Shown in pieces: positions 32,976-43,466 of a stretch of 64,000 nucleotides of DNA. Under the pieces are notes generated by a model. That model was not told the origin of the DNA and ran no database searches. It worked only from the letters and a program-made list of their open reading frames with translations. This DNA comes from Heyndrickxia camelliae (GTDB lineage: Bacteria; Bacillota; Bacilli; Bacillales; Bacillaceae_C), in contig NZ_PIQO01000005.1 in the NCBI RefSeq assembly GCF_002844575.1, forward strand, positions 1 to 64,000, read 5' to 3'. The translations under genes and the position numbers were made by a program. Positions within the stretch are counted from its first letter, which is position 1; every line of letters begins with the position of its first letter.

Positions 32976-34667
32976 CTATTTTGGGATCATTCCTGTCAAA
33001 AAGGTTGACTGAATAAAAGTGATGACACAAACAATCAGAAGTAGGAATAAGCTGTGCTTAATCGTAAATCGAAAAAGCTCGGATTCCTTGCCTATTAGAC
33101 CTGTGGCTGCACATGCAACGGCAATTGATTGCGGAGAAATCATTTTACCAGTAACACCACCGGAAGAGTTAGCAGCTAAGGCCAAAATTGGATTCATCCC
33201 GATAGATTGAGCAGATACTTGTTGAAGTGCACCAAATAAGACGTTCGATGATGTATCTGAACCAGTGATAAAAACCCCCAGCCATCCCAATACAGGTGAA
33301 AAGAATGGGAATAGAGCGCCAGTTTTGGCTAGTGCTAAGGCAAGTGTAGTAATCATTCCCGACGAATTCATAACGTAAGCAAAGGCAACAACCAAAACAA
33401 TGGTCAAAACCGGAAGCTTTAGCTCTTGGATTGTTTCATTGAAAACGGAAAACCACTGTTTCCACGATATTTTTAAAATAAATTTCGTCACGATTGCGGC
33501 TATCAAAATGGCTGTTCCCGCAGCACCTAATAATTCTAATTTATAAGTTGCAGCAATTGGTGCACCGTTTCCATTGATTACATGGTTATTCAGCCACGGA
33601 ACGTTCGGATTGAAAGATAACCATGATCCAATGTGATTGAGAACCTTTAATACACCATTTGTTCCAATATAATGGCCTGTTAAAGCATTTTTTATTTGCG
33701 GAATCCCCCAAATGGTAATAAGAATGGTCAAAATAATAAAAGGGGACCACGCCTTACAAATCTCCCATTTTGTATAGGTTTTTGCTGGAAGAATGGACTT
33801 GGAAGAAGACAAGGTAGCTGCAGCCTCATCGTGTGAAAAGCGGAAAATGCTTTTCGGCTTCCAAAACTTCAAGAAAATTGCAAGAACTACTAGTGAAACT
33901 AATGCTGATAATACATCAGGAAGTTCGGGACCCATAAAATTTGAGGTGAAATATTGTGTAATAGCAAAAGATAACCCAGAAACTGCAATAGCAGGTAAAA
34001 CTTCCTTCGCCTTTTTAAATCCTGCCATTACGATAATTAAATAAAGCGGAATAAATAAGGAAATAAACGGTAACTGCCGACCAACCATTTTGGATATTTC
34101 TAAAGCAGGTACCCCAGTTGGTCCGGCCATCGCGATAATTGGTGAACCAATTGCCCCGAAAGCAACAGGAGCAGTATTCGCTAACAAACAGATACCCGCA
34201 GCATACAAAGGACTAAATCCTAGTCCTACTAATAATGCAGCAGATATGGCAACTGGTGCTCCAAACCCTGCAGCACCTTCAAGGAAGGCCCCGAATGAAA
34301 AGGCTACCAATAAAGCCTGTAATCTTCTATCCTCGGTGATCGAGACAACCGAGTTTCGAATGATATCAAATTGCCCGGTTTTAACCGTAAGCTTGTACAA
34401 AAATACAGATGTTACTATAATCCAGCCAATTGGAATGATGCCATATATCGCTCCTTGTGTGGCCGACATGATTGGCAGTGTGACAGGCATTCTGTAAACG
34501 GTTACAGATATGACCAAAGAAATAAGCAGGGTGAAAAGACTGGCTTTATAGGCAGCCATTCGTTTAATTGCTAGTGCCCAAAAGAAAAAAGCAATAGGTA
34601 TAAGTCCGATTAAAGCGGATAGAAATAAGTGATTTTCAAGGGGAATAAAGTTTTGGACATATTTCAT
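32976..34667 (-). CDS. lutP: L-lactate permease
   Basis: A 563-residue transporter of the LctP family with about 13 membrane segments. It contains FSFGAFLEGAAGFGAPVAIS and FITGSDTSSNVLFGALQ, conserved blocks of lactate permeases. The ATG at 34667 is chosen with AAGGAAGG directly upstream; the length then equals that of B. subtilis LutP as I remember it. It is divergent from lutR, and a palindromic operator lies just before it. Confidence 0.93.
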   Translation of the reverse strand: MKYVQNFIPLENHLFLSALIGLIPIAFFFWALAIKRMAAYKASLFTLLISLVISVTVYRMPVTLPIMSATQGAIYGIIPIGWIIVTSVFLYKLTVKTGQFDIIRNSVVSITEDRRLQALLVAFSFGAFLEGAAGFGAPVAISAALLVGLGFSPLYAAGICLLANTAPVAFGAIGSPIIAMAGPTGVPALEISKMVGRQLPFISLFIPLYLIIVMAGFKKAKEVLPAIAVSGLSFAITQYFTSNFMGPELPDVLSALVSLVVLAIFLKFWKPKSIFRFSHDEAAATLSSSKSILPAKTYTKWEICKAWSPFIILTILITIWGIPQIKNALTGHYIGTNGVLKVLNHIGSWLSFNPNVPWLNNHVINGNGAPIAATYKLELLGAAGTAILIAAIVTKFILKISWKQWFSVFNETIQELKLPVLTIVLVVAFAYVMNSSGMITTLALALAKTGALFPFFSPVLGWLGVFITGSDTSSNVLFGALQQVSAQSIGMNPILALAANSSGGVTGKMISPQSIAVACAATGLIGKESELFRFTIKHSLFLLLIVCVITFIQSTFLTGMIPK

Positions 34668-34707
34668 AAATCTACCTTCCTTCATATCATTAGTTCATAT
34701 GGTTAAA

Positions 34708-34724
34708 TGGTCATCTGATGACCA
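34708..34724. promoter_or_regulatory. LutR-type operator in the lutP-lutR interval
   Basis: TGGTCATCTGATGACCA is a 17-base palindrome about 40 bases before the lutP start. Its 15-base core GGTCATCTGATGACC is identical to the one before lutA. FadR-type GntR repressors bind such TGGTC/GACCA dyads. Confidence 0.85.
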
Positions 34725-34872
34725 CACGTCATATATATAAAAAAATTATAAATATTTATTTCTTTAATTACAATAATATTTTTTGCTATTTTTATAAATT
34801 CTTTTATGAATATAGTAAAATAAAGGTGTGAAAATATAAGGTATAGGGTTTGTTCATTTCAGGAGTGAAAAA

Positions 34873-35583
34873 ATGGAATATAAAAAAATACAACCTAAAA
34901 AAATATATGAGCAAGTTGCAAGTGAATTAATAGATATGATTCGTGATGGTAAGCTTCAACCTGGGCAAAAATTGGATTCTGTTCAACAGCTGGCAGAAAA
35001 TTTTTCAGTGGGAAGATCTGCGATCCGTGAAGCACTTACGTCATTACGTGCCATGGGGTTAATTGAACTGAGGCAGGGAGAGGGCACATATGTCCGAAAG
35101 TTTGAGCCAGGAGATATCACCTATCCTATTGACCAGGCACTACTAATGGATAGAGATGATATTGCCCATCTTCTTGAGGTTCGAAAAATATTAGAAACTG
35201 GAGTCGCCCTCACAGCCGCTATGCAGCATACAGAGGAAGATTTGCTCAAAATGAAAAGTGCATTATTGGATATGAAAAAGGCGACTGGAAATGAGGAATT
35301 AGGGGAGCAGGCCGACCTTGATTTTCATATGGCACTTGTAAAGGCCACCCACAATCCGTTGTTAATTAGTTTGATGAGTCATGTATCAGATTTAATGGTA
35401 AAAGCCATGAAAGAAACCAGAAGAATATGGCTATATTCAAAAGTATCAACCCTTGAGATTCTTTACGAACAACATGCACGTGTATTGAACCATATTGAAA
35501 AAAGAGAGCCTGAACAGGCAAGGACCGCCATGCTAGATCACTTAAATAGTGTGGAAGATATGCTGAAGGATTATAGTAAATAG
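34873..35583 (+). CDS. lutR: GntR (FadR subfamily) regulator of lactate utilisation
   Basis: A 236-residue regulator. The N-terminal winged HTH reads KLQPGQKLDSVQQLAENFSV, GRSAIREALTSLRAMGLIEL. The all-helical FCD effector domain follows, with metal-binding His and Asp residues in DLDFHMALVKATHNP. It is expected to repress lutP and lutABC until lactate is present. ATG follows AGGAGTG. Its position between lutP and lutA, and the two identical operators, support the assignment. Confidence 0.9.
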   Translation: MEYKKIQPKKIYEQVASELIDMIRDGKLQPGQKLDSVQQLAENFSVGRSAIREALTSLRAMGLIELRQGEGTYVRKFEPGDITYPIDQALLMDRDDIAHLLEVRKILETGVALTAAMQHTEEDLLKMKSALLDMKKATGNEELGEQADLDFHMALVKATHNPLLISLMSHVSDLMVKAMKETRRIWLYSKVSTLEILYEQHARVLNHIEKREPEQARTAMLDHLNSVEDMLKDYSK

Positions 35584-35706
35584 GAGCCTCGCTCAGGTAG
35601 GAGTGGGGTTTTATTTTGGTCTTATTTGTAGGAAAAGAGTTCTTTTAAGGAGGCAATTGAAAGGAATCTTTATAAAGAAATAGAATAAATTAATAGTAAA
35701 CCCCCT

Positions 35707-35734
35707 TTGAAATATTTTAAAATGGAGGTACAAT
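35707..35734 (+). promoter_or_regulatory. lutABC promoter
   Basis: TTGAAA (35707-35712) and TACAAT (35729-35734) are spaced by 16 bases. The operator at 35741 would cover the transcription start. Confidence 0.6.
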
Positions 35735-35740
35735 AATAAC

Positions 35741-35757
35741 AGGTCATCTGATGACCT
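35741..35757. promoter_or_regulatory. LutR-type operator before lutA
   Basis: AGGTCATCTGATGACCT is a 17-base palindrome that shares its 15-base core with the lutP operator; the outer T-A pair is flipped to A-T, so symmetry is kept. Confidence 0.88.
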
Positions 35758-35798
35758 TATCATTTTGTGTTCCCTATACTTTTAAGAAGGTGACAAAG

Positions 35799-36545
35799 TT
35801 GAAAGTAAGTTTATTTATTACATGTCTTGTTGATATGTTTAAAACGGATGTAGGAAAATCGATGGTGGAATTACTGGAGAGACTCGGATGTGAGGTCGAT
35901 TTTCCGGATGGGCAGGTTTGCTGTGGACAACCGTCCTACAATAGCGGTTATGTAGAAGATACTAAACCGGCCATGAAGAAAATGATAGATGCTTTCCAAG
36001 ATTCCGATTATGTCGTGGCGCCATCTGGTTCTTGTGCCTTTATGTTTAAAGAATATCCGAAGATTTTCTCAGGAGACCCGGAATGGGAGCTAAAAGCGAG
36101 AGATCTAGCAGAGAAAACATATGAATTTACGCAATTTATTGTGGATGTTTTAAAAGTAGAAGATGTTGGCGCGAGGCTGGAGGGAAAAGCAACGTATCAC
36201 CCATCTTGCCATATGACAAGGTTGTTAGGTGTAAAAGAAGCTCCTATGAAACTTTTAAAAAATGTAAAAGGTTTAGAGATTGAGCCGCTTCCAAACGCGT
36301 ATAACTGCTGCGGATTTGGCGGAACCTTTTCGGTGAAAATGGGACCGATTTCGGAACAGATGGTGGATGAGAAGGTTCAACATATCGAACAAACCGAAGC
36401 GGACTATCTAATTGGTGCTGACTGCGGCTGCTTAATGAATATTGGCGGACGCATTGATCGCAAAGGAAAACCAATTAAGGTAATGCATATTGCTGAAGTC
36501 TTAAATAGCGGCCATGGAGGTGTGCACATTGGGCATAAAAATTAG
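35799..36545 (+). CDS. lutA: Lactate utilisation protein A (Cys-rich domain subunit)
   Basis: About 248 residues with two CCG cysteine-rich modules: [11 protein letters not shown] and [11 protein letters not shown] with further cysteines in [12 protein letters not shown] and GADCGCL. These bind iron-sulfur or act in electron transfer in the LutABC lactate-oxidising complex. TTG 35799 is preferred over the upstream ATG because GAAGGTGAC precedes it and [14 protein letters not shown] is the family's usual beginning. The next gene overlaps its end by 17 bases. Confidence 0.93.
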   Translation: MKVSLFITCLVDMFKTDVGKSMVELLERLGCEVDFPDGQVCCGQPSYNSGYVEDTKPAMKKMIDAFQDSDYVVAPSGSCAFMFKEYPKIFSGDPEWELKARDLAEKTYEFTQFIVDVLKVEDVGARLEGKATYHPSCHMTRLLGVKEAPMKLLKNVKGLEIEPLPNAYNCCGFGGTFSVKMGPISEQMVDEKVQHIEQTEADYLIGADCGCLMNIGGRIDRKGKPIKVMHIAEVLNSGHGGVHIGHKN

Positions 36546-37953
36546 TGAAAAACAATTTAAAAGCCGATTGGACGAAGGACTTCATGATAATTTTATGAGA
36601 GGTGCAGTTCGTGATGCACAGGAACGACTGCAACATAACCGTGGCAATGCGGTGGAACAGCTCGGTAGTTGGGAAGACTGGAGAACACTTGGCGAAGAAA
36701 TTCGTCAAAATGTACTGGCAAACCTCGATTATTATTTATATCAATTGAGCGAGAATGTTGCTAAGCGCGGGGGACATGTCTTTTTTGCCGAAACAGCCGA
36801 AGAGGCACGCGAATACATTAAGAATGTCGTAGTGAAAAAGAATGCTAAAAAGATAGTTAAATCAAAATCAATGGTGACGGAAGAAATCAGCTTGAACGAA
36901 TGTTTGGAAGATGCAGGCTGTGAAGTGGTGGAGACTGATTTGGGAGAATACATACTGCAAATTGATGATCATGATCCGCCTTCCCATATTGTCGCGCCCG
37001 CTTTGCATAAAAATAAACAGCAAATTCGGGACGTTTTTACAGAAAAAATCGGTTATACAAAATCTGAAAAACCAGAAGAACTGGCCGCACATGCCAGGGA
37101 GATGCTTCGAAAGGAATTTCTATCTGCTGATGTAGGAATTACAGGCTGTAATTTTGCCATTGCGGAAAGTGGATCTATTAGTCTTGTAACGAATGAAGGA
37201 AATGCGAGAATGGTGACTACTCTTCCTAAAACTCAAATAACCGTCATGGGGATGGAACGAATTGTCCCTACCTATGAGGAAATGGAAGTTTTGGTTAGCC
37301 TATTAACGAGAAGTGCCGTTGGTCAGAGGTTGACCAGCTATGTCACATCCTTGACAGGACCGAGAATAGAAGGGGAAGTCGATGGTCCGGAAGAATTTCA
37401 TCTTGTGATAGTTGATAATGGAAGGGCGGAAATTCTCGGAACAGAATTCCAACCAGTTTTACAATGTATCCGTTGTGCTGCTTGTATAAATGTTTGCCCG
37501 GTTTATCGCCATATTGGCGGACATTCCTATGGTTCTATCTATCCTGGTCCAATTGGTGCGGTTCTTTCTCCGTTGTTGGGAGGGTATGACGAGTATAAAG
37601 AACTTCCATATGCTTCTTCATTATGCGGGGCATGTACGGATGCTTGTCCAGTTAAGATTCCACTTCATGAATTGCTTCATAAACATCGACAGGTGATTGT
37701 GGAACGAGAAGGAAAGGCGCCGGTTTCGGAGAAACTCATGATGAAAGCCTTTGGAATGGGGGCTGCATCCAGCGGTTTATATGGAGTGGGTTCGAAAATA
37801 GCATCCACTGCAGTGAAGCCATTTGTAAAAGATAATAAAATTACAAAAGGTCCCGGGCCATTAAAAGCTTGGACTGAAATTCGTGACTTTCCTGCACCGA
37901 ATAAAGAGAGATTCCGTGACTGGTTCCATAATCGGAAGGAAGGAGATGACTAA
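36529..37953 (+). CDS. lutB: Lactate utilisation protein B (iron-sulfur subunit)
   Basis: About 474 residues. The TTG at 36529 is favoured by GGAGGTG upstream. An N-terminal LUD domain is followed by two ferredoxin-type 4Fe-4S motifs, [12 protein letters not shown] and CGACTDACP. It should pass electrons from lactate to the respiratory chain. It overlaps lutA, and its stop is one base from lutC, so the three are one coupled operon. Confidence 0.95.
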   Translation: MGIKISEKQFKSRLDEGLHDNFMRGAVRDAQERLQHNRGNAVEQLGSWEDWRTLGEEIRQNVLANLDYYLYQLSENVAKRGGHVFFAETAEEAREYIKNVVVKKNAKKIVKSKSMVTEEISLNECLEDAGCEVVETDLGEYILQIDDHDPPSHIVAPALHKNKQQIRDVFTEKIGYTKSEKPEELAAHAREMLRKEFLSADVGITGCNFAIAESGSISLVTNEGNARMVTTLPKTQITVMGMERIVPTYEEMEVLVSLLTRSAVGQRLTSYVTSLTGPRIEGEVDGPEEFHLVIVDNGRAEILGTEFQPVLQCIRCAACINVCPVYRHIGGHSYGSIYPGPIGAVLSPLLGGYDEYKELPYASSLCGACTDACPVKIPLHELLHKHRQVIVEREGKAPVSEKLMMKAFGMGAASSGLYGVGSKIASTAVKPFVKDNKITKGPGPLKAWTEIRDFPAPNKERFRDWFHNRKEGDD

Positions 37954-37954
37954 C

Positions 37955-38674
37955 ATGATCGGAACGATTCAAAATCGTGAAGCCTTTTTAAGTAAAATTG
38001 CTAAAAATCTTGGCAGGGATCCGAAAATAAACGGAGTACATTTGCCTTCTTATTCGAAAAAACCCCAATACGAGGTTTTAAAAGGGGCAAGTCAAGAGGA
38101 GTTAGTTGCAGTTTTACAAGGTCAATGTGTCAATATTCATGTAGATTATTTCACATCAAGAGTCAGTGAACTGCCGTCGATATTGGATACGATAGTAACG
38201 CAATATGGAGGCGGTCCGATTTCCCTCTGGAACGATGAGCGTTTTGAACAAGTGGGATTGAAGACGCTTATTCATGAGGAATGGCCAAGTAAACAAATAG
38301 ATGTCCATGTTTGGGATCCTGGCATGGGTGAAAAAAATATAGAACTTTGTGAAAGAGCCAATGTCGGTATTACTTTTAGTGACATTACGTTGGCTGAGTC
38401 TGGAACGGTTGTTTTATTCAACGACAAGAATAAAGGACGATCTGTTAGTTTGCTTCCACGAACCTATATTGCCATCATTCCGAAAAGCTCCCTTGTGCCG
38501 AGGATGACACAAGCAGCACTGTATATTCGAGAACAGGTGGAAGCTGGTGAAGTAATTCCATCCTGCATTAACTTTATTACAGGACCAAGTAACTCTGCCG
38601 ATATTGAGATGAATCTGGTCGTCGGAGTTCATGGTCCGGTCAAAGCTGCCTATATTCTTGTAGAGGACTTGTAA
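37955..38674 (+). CDS. lutC: Lactate utilisation protein C (LUD domain)
   Basis: A 239-residue LUD-domain protein. ATG 37955 behind GAAGGAGATGAC is chosen; the frame extends upstream inside lutB. The conserved late block (GITFSDITLAESGTVVLF, SLLPRTYIAIIP, GPSNSADIE) is typical of LutC/YkgG. It is the third part of the lactate oxidation complex. A GC-rich stem-loop follows. Confidence 0.95.
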   Translation: MIGTIQNREAFLSKIAKNLGRDPKINGVHLPSYSKKPQYEVLKGASQEELVAVLQGQCVNIHVDYFTSRVSELPSILDTIVTQYGGGPISLWNDERFEQVGLKTLIHEEWPSKQIDVHVWDPGMGEKNIELCERANVGITFSDITLAESGTVVLFNDKNKGRSVSLLPRTYIAIIPKSSLVPRMTQAALYIREQVEAGEVIPSCINFITGPSNSADIEMNLVVGVHGPVKAAYILVEDL

Positions 38675-38704
38675 GTGGGATTGAGGGTCCGGGCCCTCAT
38701 CCCA
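38675..38704 (+). terminator. Stem-loop after lutABC
   Basis: GTGGGATTGAGGG pairs with CCCTCATCCCAC (one mismatch). There is no T run, so termination efficiency is uncertain. Confidence 0.6.
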
Positions 38705-39277
38705 CTATACTTCAAAAGAGGACGGAGGTGCCCTTATTTGTGAAATTACCGCTAAATTCTAAAGGTTTGCGGACAAACAATCCGCTCTTTAACAAAAAAT
38801 GCTCTAGTTTTAGGGTAAATTCAGTGAATAGCGTACCTAGAGTCAGTAAAGTTTAAAAACGCCAATTTATTGAAATAGCGGAATGATAGTCCGCAAGTAA
38901 GTAAACCAATCCCTAGAAATTCCTCGGTTCTTTTTTATGCTAATTTCAAAAGTTCAATTCGCCTAGAATTGGACTTTTTCGTTTTGTAAGAAATTTTATT
39001 AGAAAAGGAACGTGACCAAAGGGGGAATGCAGCAGTAGATTGTAAAAGAGGGACCATATGACGTTGAGAATTGGGAATGAATATAGCCGTTCTTCTTTGG
39101 TCATGGGAGTAGAATTATTCATTACTATTTAAAATGGAGACCGCCGAAACAGCAAGCTAAATTTTTACCCCTAGTAGTGCAATAGTTTTGCAATAGCCAA
39201 TGTACCATTCTAATGAATAAAAGCGGATAGATTCAGCTGCTAAAGATAGACGGCTTTTCTTATTTTTTTATTTTTTA
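38705..39277. other. 570 bases without a gene
   Basis: No coding region is convincing. Two small hairpins share the arm GCGGA/TCCGC: GCGGACAAACAATCCGC (38769-38785) and GCGGAATGATAGTCCGC (38878-38894), 109 bases apart. The rest is AT-rich and shows no other feature. Confidence 0.5.
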
Positions 39278-39335
39278 TTGCAAATGCAACAAAAATAAGG
39301 TAAATTATACTTATACTTTTTTGTTGCGTTTGCAA
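39278..39335. promoter_or_regulatory. Paired MarR-type operators
   Basis: TTGCAAATGCAA (39278-39289) and TTGCGTTTGCAA (39324-39335) are near-palindromes of the TTGCnnnnGCAA kind. With flanks (TATTGCAAA..CAACAAAAA and TTTTTGTTGC..TTTGCAATA) they form a larger inverted pair. They end 26 bases before the marR start, so autoregulation is likely. Confidence 0.7.
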
Positions 39336-39361
39336 TAAAATATGAGCGTAAGGAGTTTATT

Positions 39362-39814
39362 ATGAAGGAAATTCTGCGTGAAATTGGCATGATCGCAAGG
39401 GCATTAGATTCTGTCAGTAATATAGAATTTAAAGAATATGATCTTACAAAAGGGCAGTATTTGTACCTTGTTCGAATATGCGAAAACCCAGGAATCATTC
39501 AGGAAAAGGTAGCAGAGATGATAAAAGTAGATCGAACAACAGCATCACGTGCGATAAAAAAGCTTGAAATGAATGGCTTTATTGAAAAGAAAGAGGATCA
39601 GCATAACAAAAAAATAAAAAAGCTCTTTCCAACAGAGAAAGGAAAAAATGTTTATCCCTTTATTAAAAGAGAAAATGATTATTCCAATACCGTTGCATTA
39701 GCCGGTCTTTCTGAAACAGAAGCAGAAACCATTTTCCATCTTCTTCAAAGAGTAAGAAAAAACATAGAAAAAGATTGGGAGTATGTAAAAAAGGGAAATA
39801 AAAGAAATTATTGA
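39362..39814 (+). CDS. MarR-family regulator
   Basis: A 150-residue winged-helix protein. The DNA-binding part reads EKVAEMIKVDRTTASRAIKK, LEMNGFIEKKEDQHNKK with the wing at KKEDQHNKKIKK. ATG follows AAGGAG. It heads an apparent operon with paiA and paiB, 26 bases apart, and paired operators lie just upstream. The inducing ligand is unknown; polyamines are a natural guess given the next gene. Confidence 0.88.
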   Translation: MKEILREIGMIARALDSVSNIEFKEYDLTKGQYLYLVRICENPGIIQEKVAEMIKVDRTTASRAIKKLEMNGFIEKKEDQHNKKIKKLFPTEKGKNVYPFIKRENDYSNTVALAGLSETEAETIFHLLQRVRKNIEKDWEYVKKGNKRNY

Positions 39815-39822
39815 ATATATGA

Positions 39823-40359
<537 letters not shown>

Positions 40360-40382
40360 CCTTTTTGAAGGGTGGACTATTT

Positions 40383-41006
40383 ATGTATATTCCAAAATAT
40401 TTCAGGGTCGCTAATGCTGATGAAGTTTGGGATTTTGTTCAAAAAAACTCTTTTGGTACGATTGTCACCACCAATCATGGAAAACCAATTGCCACTCATT
40501 TGCCATTACAGTTAAGGAAAGAAGAAGAAGATTATTATATAACGGGGCATATAGCATATGGAAACCCGCAATGGAAAGCATTCGAAACAAGTGAAGATGT
40601 ATTGATTATATTTCAGGGACCACATGCTTATATCTCTTCTTCCTGGTATGAAAAGGAAAATGTCCCTACATGGAACTATCAAGCTGTACATGTATATGGC
40701 ACAGTGAGCATTTTAGATAAAGAAGATTTAAAACAGGATCTGACAATGTTGCTGCAAAAATACGAAAAACACCGGGAGAATCCAGCTTTATGGGATAAGC
40801 TTTCTCCTGAAATGTTAGAAAAACAACTGAAAGCGATAGTAGGGTTTAAGATGAAAGTACAAGAATTTCAAGCTGCATATAAATTAAGCCAAAACCGAAA
40901 TGAAACCGATTATGTTAACATCATTGATCAATTAAAAAAGGAAGAAGATCCAAATTCGAAACAAATGGCAGAAGTGATGGAAGGAAGATTACAAAATCAT
41001 ATATGA
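40383..41006 (+). CDS. paiB: PaiB-like FMN-binding protein
   Basis: A 207-residue PaiB family protein beginning MYIPKYFRVANADEVWDFV with HPQ-type GPHAYISSSWYEKENVPTWN and AVHVYG, the usual flavin-fold landmarks. Named as a transcriptional repressor of sporulation and protease genes in B. subtilis, but the fold is that of split-barrel flavoproteins. ATG 40383 is chosen with GGGTGGAC upstream. It completes the marR-paiA-paiB unit. Confidence 0.9.
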   Translation: MYIPKYFRVANADEVWDFVQKNSFGTIVTTNHGKPIATHLPLQLRKEEEDYYITGHIAYGNPQWKAFETSEDVLIIFQGPHAYISSSWYEKENVPTWNYQAVHVYGTVSILDKEDLKQDLTMLLQKYEKHRENPALWDKLSPEMLEKQLKAIVGFKMKVQEFQAAYKLSQNRNETDYVNIIDQLKKEEDPNSKQMAEVMEGRLQNHI

Positions 41007-41041
41007 GCACTTTTTCCTCGACGATAATTACTAAAAAGAAG

Positions 41042-41171
41042 GAGGCTGGGACATAACGCAGTGAAAATCAAAAAAGCGCATGAAATCAAATTTAAAAACC
41101 TTGATTTCATGCGTTTTTGCTTTCGTAGATTTAACCAATTTCAATGATTTTCTTACTTATGTCCCAGCCTC
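41042..41171. repeat. Nested inverted repeat, bidirectional terminator-like
   Basis: Outer arms GAGGCTGGGACATAA and TATGTCCCAGCCTC, extended by GAAAATCA/TGATTTTC, enclose an inner hairpin GCGCATGAAATCAA/TTGATTTCATGCGT. The GAGGCTGGGACATAA element is familiar from intergenic regions of several Firmicutes. It separates two converging units (paiB and the aldo/keto reductase relic). Confidence 0.85.
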
Positions 41172-41212
41172 TATATTCCTTCAAATTAATGTAACGCTTT
41201 TGTTTTTTATAC

Positions 41213-42196
41213 TTATGACCATTTCCCGGTTAAAACCTCCGTACGATCGGTTGCTGGAGCAGGTGTTCTGGATAATCGTGAAATTTCTGCATACATTTCT
41301 GGTGTCATTGTAAAATCTGCAGAGGCTAATGAATCCTCCAATTGATCTAAATTGCGCGCACCGATAATTGGAGCGGTAACGGCAGGATTAGACTTTACCC
41401 ATGCCACTGCTAGAGTTGCAGGTTTCACATCATGGTCATGCGCATATTTAGTAAACTGCTCAGCTACCATAAAATCTTCGTTTGCACCGTATCTATCCGT
41501 GTAGCGTGCTTCCTCTACAAGTCTTCCTTGTGCTGGACGCTTGTCCACTCCGTATTTACCGGTTAATAATCCAGCGCCAAGAGGACTGTAAGTAATGACT
41601 CCGATTTGTTCGGATTTAGCCATTGGTAAAATTTCTACCTCAGCTTGACGTTTAACCAGGTTATACATAGGCTGAATTAATTCAAAACGAGCAAGATGTT
41701 CTCTTGCGGAAACACCTAATGCCTTAGTAATTTGCCAAGCAGCCCAATTACTAACAGCAGGGTAAAGAATCTTTCCTTGCCGTTGTAAGTCGTCTAGTGT
41801 GCGAAGTGTTTCTTCTATTGGTGTTTTTGCATCAAAGTCATGTACAAATTAAAAATCAATATAATCTGTTTTTAAACGGCGAAGACTTGCCTCTACACCT
41901 TGCATTATATGTTTTCGGGATAAACCTTTTCCATTTACATCTGCACTTGTGTTCCAAAACACCTTTGTTGTTAGGACGATATTTTCCCGTTCATGTGCAA
42001 TGCATTCTCCTAAGATTTCTTCAGAACGTCCTCCACTGTATACATCAGCGGTATCAAAAAAGTTAATACCAGCTTCGCGACAACGTTTATACATTGCTTT
42101 TGAGGTTTGTTCATCGGCGTTGCTACCAAAGGACATCGTTCCAAAGCATAAATTTGAAACTTGAATTCCTGTTTTTCCTACCGTACGATATTCCAT
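41213..42196 (-). pseudogene. Aldo/keto reductase with one nonsense codon
   Basis: A full-length reductase of about 327 codons, minus strand. ATG 42196 follows CAGGAGG. The first part has the usual FFDTADVYSGGRSEEILGE and the end VTAPIIGARNLDQLEDSLAS. The catalytic Tyr and Lys are present (DVYSGG, TTKVFW). At 41849-41851 a TAA interrupts DYIDF-FVHDFDAKTP, exactly where a Tyr codon is expected, one base change away. No other lesion is visible, so this is a young inactivation, or a sequence error. A TetR gene lies divergently. Confidence 0.88.
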
Positions 42197-42412
42197 ATCA
42201 AAATACCTCCTGTATCCTGGTTTAATCCATTTTATCCCAAATCCTAGCAATGACATACTCTGATGTACTGACCATAAAGGTAAATTTTCCAGCCCTTGTT
42301 CATTACTTTATTATTCATCTTTCTCATAAGTGAAAAAGGGATTTTAGGTAGCTATCATCTCGGCTACTTTATTCTTATCATTCCTACTTGATTTCTGGTT
42401 TTCTTAGAGCAA

Positions 42413-42508
42413 TCAATATTGATTGATTAATCAACATTTGTTAATAATTATAGATGGTGGCACAATGCTTTCAATGGTTAAATTGCCGCAATCCGTTGAT
42501 TTATCAAC
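42413..42508. promoter_or_regulatory. TetR-type palindromes between reductase and regulator
   Basis: TTGATTAATCAA (42423-42434, with TCAATATTGA overlapping at 42413) and GTTGATTTATCAAC (42495-42508) share the TTGAT/ATCAA arms. They sit between the divergent reductase and TetR genes, where the regulator would control both. Confidence 0.65.
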
Positions 42509-42556
42509 AGATCATTTAAAATTGTTGATTATCTTTAGAAAGATTGGTGAAAGAAA

Positions 42557-43105
42557 TTGTCTAAAGTAGATAGAAGAATTACTAAGAGCCAAGAAGCTAT
42601 TAAAAAAGCTTTAACAGAACTAATGAGTGAAAAAAATTTTGACGATATTACCATTCAGGATATTGCAGACCGAGCAGATGTTAATAGAGGAACCATCTAT
42701 CTTCATTACACTGATAAATATGATTTACTAGATAAATTGATTGAAGAACATATAAATAAACTCCGTGAACTTTGCCAAGCAGCAAACGATATGTCGTTTC
42801 AAGAAGGGAATTATGTCTGGTACGAGTATTTTGAAAAAAATTATTTATTCTTTTCAACCATGTTGGCGAGTAAAGGTGCCCCATATTTTCGCAGCCGCTT
42901 TCTTGATTTGGTTGTGGAAGAATTTAAAGAAGAATTGACCGGAATGGAAGGGAAAAATTCCGGTTTAAATAAAGAGGTTATTCTTCAATTTTTTGGTGCA
43001 GCAACTGTCGGGGCAGTGGAATGGTGGTTCAAGAATGGGATGCCCTTGCCAGCCCGTGTCATGGCTGAACAAACAGGGGTATTATTGGATAGGAATCTGG
43101 AGTAA
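42557..43105 (+). CDS. TetR-family regulator
   Basis: A 182-residue regulator starting at TTG. The HTH reads FDDITIQDIADRADVNRGTI, YLHYTDKYDLLDKLIEE. The C-terminal half is all-helical, as in ligand-binding TetR domains. It is divergent from the aldo/keto reductase and flanked by paired palindromes. With the reductase broken, its regulated partner may be gone. Confidence 0.88.
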   Translation: MSKVDRRITKSQEAIKKALTELMSEKNFDDITIQDIADRADVNRGTIYLHYTDKYDLLDKLIEEHINKLRELCQAANDMSFQEGNYVWYEYFEKNYLFFSTMLASKGAPYFRSRFLDLVVEEFKEELTGMEGKNSGLNKEVILQFFGAATVGAVEWWFKNGMPLPARVMAEQTGVLLDRNLE

Positions 43106-43196
43106 ATGGATGATGTACCCAGCAAGTGGACGGTAAATTACAGTAGGAAAAAAGGAGCTAATTATTTGGCTGTTAGCAAGTTCATAACCAATCAGC

Positions 43197-43307
43197 TTAT
43201 TCTTTTGTGTTGGTTTTACCTTGTATCCATTCCCAGTCTTTCGGATTCATATCATCTGGGACAATATCATTGATAATATCAAGGTAGTGATTTGCTTTTT
43301 CCTCCAT
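43197..43307 (-). pseudogene. Short minus-strand frame, probable gene end
   Basis: A 36-codon frame reads MEEKANHYLDIINDIVPDDM, NPKDWEWIQGKTNTKE. The sequence looks coding, but no ribosome site precedes either possible ATG (43307 or 43325). It is probably the last part of a deleted gene. It lies behind the MFS terminator. Confidence 0.3.
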
Positions 43308-43326
43308 ACATTTAATGTTTAACATC

Positions 43327-43362
43327 AAAAAACCGATTTTCCAATGAGGAAATTCGGTTTTT
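43327..43362 (-). terminator. Bidirectional terminator after the MFS gene
   Basis: AAAAAACCGA-TTTTCC and GGAAA-TTCGGTTTTT form a stem flanked by A and T runs, so it works in both directions. It follows the minus-strand MFS stop by about 100 bases. Confidence 0.75.
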
Positions 43363-43466
43363 CCATTTTGCAGACTTTTGGGGATTGATTTTCCGTGACG
43401 AACGGTTTTGCTGTTGTCGTTCTTCTCTTTTTGGGCTACTTTCAGTTGCTGGATAAAAGGATGTTA

